NCBI GenBank assembly: GCA_910584155.1
Contig: CAJTYG010000009.1
Coordinates: 53,461-117,460 of the forward strand
Direction: 5' to 3'
Length of the DNA stretch: 64,000 nt
DNA from: an uncultured Christensenella sp.
Lineage (GTDB): Bacteria > Bacillota > Clostridia > Christensenellales > CAG-917
Shown one piece after another: positions 62,137 to 64,000 of this stretch (its first letter is position 1; every line of letters starts with the position of its first letter). A model generated the notes under the pieces. The model saw only the letters and a program-made list of their open reading frames with translations. It searched no databases and had not been told where the DNA came from. The translations under genes were made by a program, and so were the position numbers.

Positions 62137-64000
62137 ATGCGAAAATGCAATGAACACAACGGAAAAAATATGAGATATACAAATATAGTATCTTTATTGA
62201 TACTTATATTAGTATTGTCTTTTACATTTAGCTTGATTTTAGGGAACAGTGTTCATACATTGTTAAATAGCTCTCAAAATGTTAATGATGTTGCTGATGC
62301 TGCAACCAGCGATGAACTTTGGAATGGCAGTGGATTTAATATTTCTGTACTAAAAGAAATTGCTAACAAAATATTTAAAAATACTGATCCATTGGAGTAT
62401 ATAAAAGCTAATGGTACTGCCGATTGGGATAAATATGGAAAAACTTCCGTGAATCATACAGCATCGTCATCGCCTTATTATGTTGTTCCGGCTTCCACGA
62501 TAAATACTGCTATTGGAGATCAAAATGGTCTTACAGTTACTTTAAACGGTTTGAAATGGACTGTGACATCGTTGACTATAGATGCAAATGATAATCCGGT
62601 TATGACGTTGGTTTATAGTGATACAACTTCTGATAAATCTGCATTTAATACGTCTACTTCAAACGTTAGAGGAAAAAATGTATACAGCAACAGTACGATA
62701 AGATCAACTTTGCTTTCTTCAAGTAGATTTCAGTTATTTTCTTCGGGAAGTTTTGCACAAAAATATTTAGTTCAACCAAAATACATTGAGTATCAGCGTG
62801 TGGAGACTCAAGTCGGTCGAACAGGAGCTATAGGCGGACAGTATGAATTGCCGAGCACTTGTTATGAAGAGTCTAAGGGCACTTGGGTCAGTTGTTTTGG
62901 TTCATCATTTAAGCCTACAGAAACATTTGAAGGCAAGCGTTATGACGCATGGAAAGATGATTATATTTGGCTTCCCTCTGCTGTTGAAATGGGATATAAT
63001 TCTACTTTTTTAACTTCATCAAGTATTTGGTTGCCTTCAACTAATCAAAGAAAGTTTAATGCAACGTATACATATAGAACGGGTGGATATAACACCGTAT
63101 ATGCGGTGTATTATACTCTTGCAGATGGTGGCTATAATGTTGGCGGTTCAGTAAATGCAACAACTTCTTTTGCAATACGCCCTGCAATTCACCTGAATTT
63201 AGCTGCAGCAGGTTTAGGAGGAGCAAATACGCTCGATGATCCACAAAATCTGCCTGCTTCATACAACGGCGATGTGCAAACAGTAAAAAGTGTAGTGGAT
63301 GCAAAGCCTACTTCTTATCCGTGGTATAATGCCGAAATTTACGAGCATACGGGAAACTACGTCAATCTTACATATCAAGATTCGCAGGGCGCAAGTATTA
63401 CAAGCGTAAAAAATGCGGGTGAATACTGGGTAAAAGCGGAAATTACGCAAGCATGGGTAAATGCCGTAAATGCGGCAGTAGACGCCGAAGGAGCTAAAAA
63501 CGGTTGGACAGCTACAGAGATAGCTGAAGTAAAGAAAAGCCGCAAGCCTAAGTTTACAGGCGATCCCGTCACAGAATCGGGACATACGGAATCGGACACG
63601 GTGCGGTGGTTTAAGTTTACCATATCGCCAAAAGAGCTTACGGTAAACAAACCGTCCTACAATTCAACTACAGGGGATTACACAGCGCCGAGCTTTGCAA
63701 GCGGAAGCAGTCCGTATGGCAGTGATCCGGTTACGTTGGCTACCTTATACACAGGCACTGCGGCAGACGGAACACCGTTTAATCAGATAGATGTTGTGCC
63801 AAACAAGCGAGGCACATACACTGCGCAAGCAATACTTGTCAATTCCGCAACGGATAAGACAGAGTATACAGGCGGTAACTATACTATAGCCAACGCAAGC
63901 AGTATGAACTGCCAAGTGCAGATAAACAGACAGAGGTTGGATATTCCCCATGCTTCCGAGGGAAGCAAACAGTATACGGGCGACAAGATAAAGTTTGTGC
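62137..64000 (+). CDS. Giant secreted protein 3, 3' end outside window (DUF6273-like and Ig-like repeats)
   Basis: 621 codons are visible and the frame is still open at the window edge. The signal peptide (hydrophobic about 18-36) lacks the glycine run and the poly-G tract. Residues about 80-365 are a DUF6273-like module related to that of protein 1 (LEYIKANGTADW, YYVVPASTIN, DYIWLPS, AIRPAIHLNL). From about 372 (YNGDVQTVKSVVD) the Ig-like chain is almost identical in protein sequence to that of protein 2, with mostly synonymous DNA changes. The 5' part is visibly more A+T-rich than the Ig-like part. By analogy a dockerin should follow beyond the window. The start is set by AGGAATAG. Confidence 0.88.
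   Translation, partial: MRKCNEHNGKNMRYTNIVSLLILILVLSFTFSLILGNSVHTLLNSSQNVNDVADAATSDELWNGSGFNISVLKEIANKIFKNTDPLEYIKANGTADWDKYGKTSVNHTASSSPYYVVPASTINTAIGDQNGLTVTLNGLKWTVTSLTIDANDNPVMTLVYSDTTSDKSAFNTSTSNVRGKNVYSNSTIRSTLLSSSRFQLFSSGSFAQKYLVQPKYIEYQRVETQVGRTGAIGGQYELPSTCYEESKGTWVSCFGSSFKPTETFEGKRYDAWKDDYIWLPSAVEMGYNSTFLTSSSIWLPSTNQRKFNATYTYRTGGYNTVYAVYYTLADGGYNVGGSVNATTSFAIRPAIHLNLAAAGLGGANTLDDPQNLPASYNGDVQTVKSVVDAKPTSYPWYNAEIYEHTGNYVNLTYQDSQGASITSVKNAGEYWVKAEITQAWVNAVNAAVDAEGAKNGWTATEIAEVKKSRKPKFTGDPVTESGHTESDTVRWFKFTISPKELTVNKPSYNSTTGDYTAPSFASGSSPYGSDPVTLATLYTGTAADGTPFNQIDVVPNKRGTYTAQAILVNSATDKTEYTGGNYTIANASSMNCQVQINRQRLDIPHASEGSKQYTGDKIKFV

Overview
The window reads as chromosomal DNA of an anaerobic, fermentative member of the Clostridia, probably an uncultured gut lineage. 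The evidence is the gene set: AddAB recombination nuclease, pyruvate phosphate dikinase, bifunctional AdhE, a [FeFe]-hydrogenase cluster with a PAS-bearing sensor-type subunit and a SpoIIE-family phosphatase, a DUF3784 protein, a GPH sugar symporter, and giant secreted proteins carrying dockerin modules. Base composition is moderate. Intergenic DNA and the N-terminal parts of the giant genes are more A+T-rich. No genus can be named from the sequence alone.

Layout. 1-9 kb: an ADP-ribosylglycohydrolase (cut by the window edge), a PD-(D/E)XK nuclease-like protein, an esterase, a membrane protein, a lipase-NADAR fusion, a (p)ppGpp-hydrolase-like HD protein and a galactofuranose pair (UDP-galactopyranose mutase plus GlfT-like transferase). 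9.3-14.7 kb: single accessory genes (ferredoxin, GrpB, DUF3784, sirtuin, DUF262-HNH, BRO-N/Fic) ending at tRNA-Ala(CGC). 15-20 kb: iron-sulfur flavoprotein, GPH symporter with a large insert, MarR regulator, and an M28-like protein that has lost its metal ligands. 20-28 kb: adhE and a five-gene hydrogenase operon. 28-32 kb: aldose epimerase, acyltransferase, nucleoside deaminase, TfoX-like protein and a lipoprotein. 32-39 kb: addBA. 39-42 kb: two membrane/acidic proteins sharing a novel-looking C-terminal domain. 42-46 kb: CorA-type transporter and ppdK. 46-64 kb: three paralogous giant secreted proteins (about 2,000 residues each, the last cut by the window edge), interrupted by an AAA/DUF4143 ATPase and by families of about 100-bp palindromic repeats.

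How the parts fit. PpdK, AdhE and the hydrogenases form a fermentation and redox module. The PAS hydrogenase and SpoIIE phosphatase are translationally coupled and look like a hydrogen- or redox-signalling unit beside the group B-like catalytic enzyme. The dockerin-bearing giants are exported and would attach to cohesin-bearing partners, none of which lies in the window.

The most interesting signal is in the giant genes. Two of the three carry a poly-G tract (10 G and 7 G) at the end of the signal-peptide coding region. Gain or loss of one G brings an immediate stop codon in both, which is the arrangement expected of a slipped-strand phase switch. The paralogs keep near-identical C-terminal and middle blocks and a shared promoter/leader but have exchanged N-terminal modules, so they look like a mosaic, possibly phase-variable surface protein family. 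A second recurring pattern is that four unrelated genes have a near-consensus promoter whose -10 box ends only 6-8 nt before the ATG, with no ribosome binding site, which predicts leaderless mRNAs.
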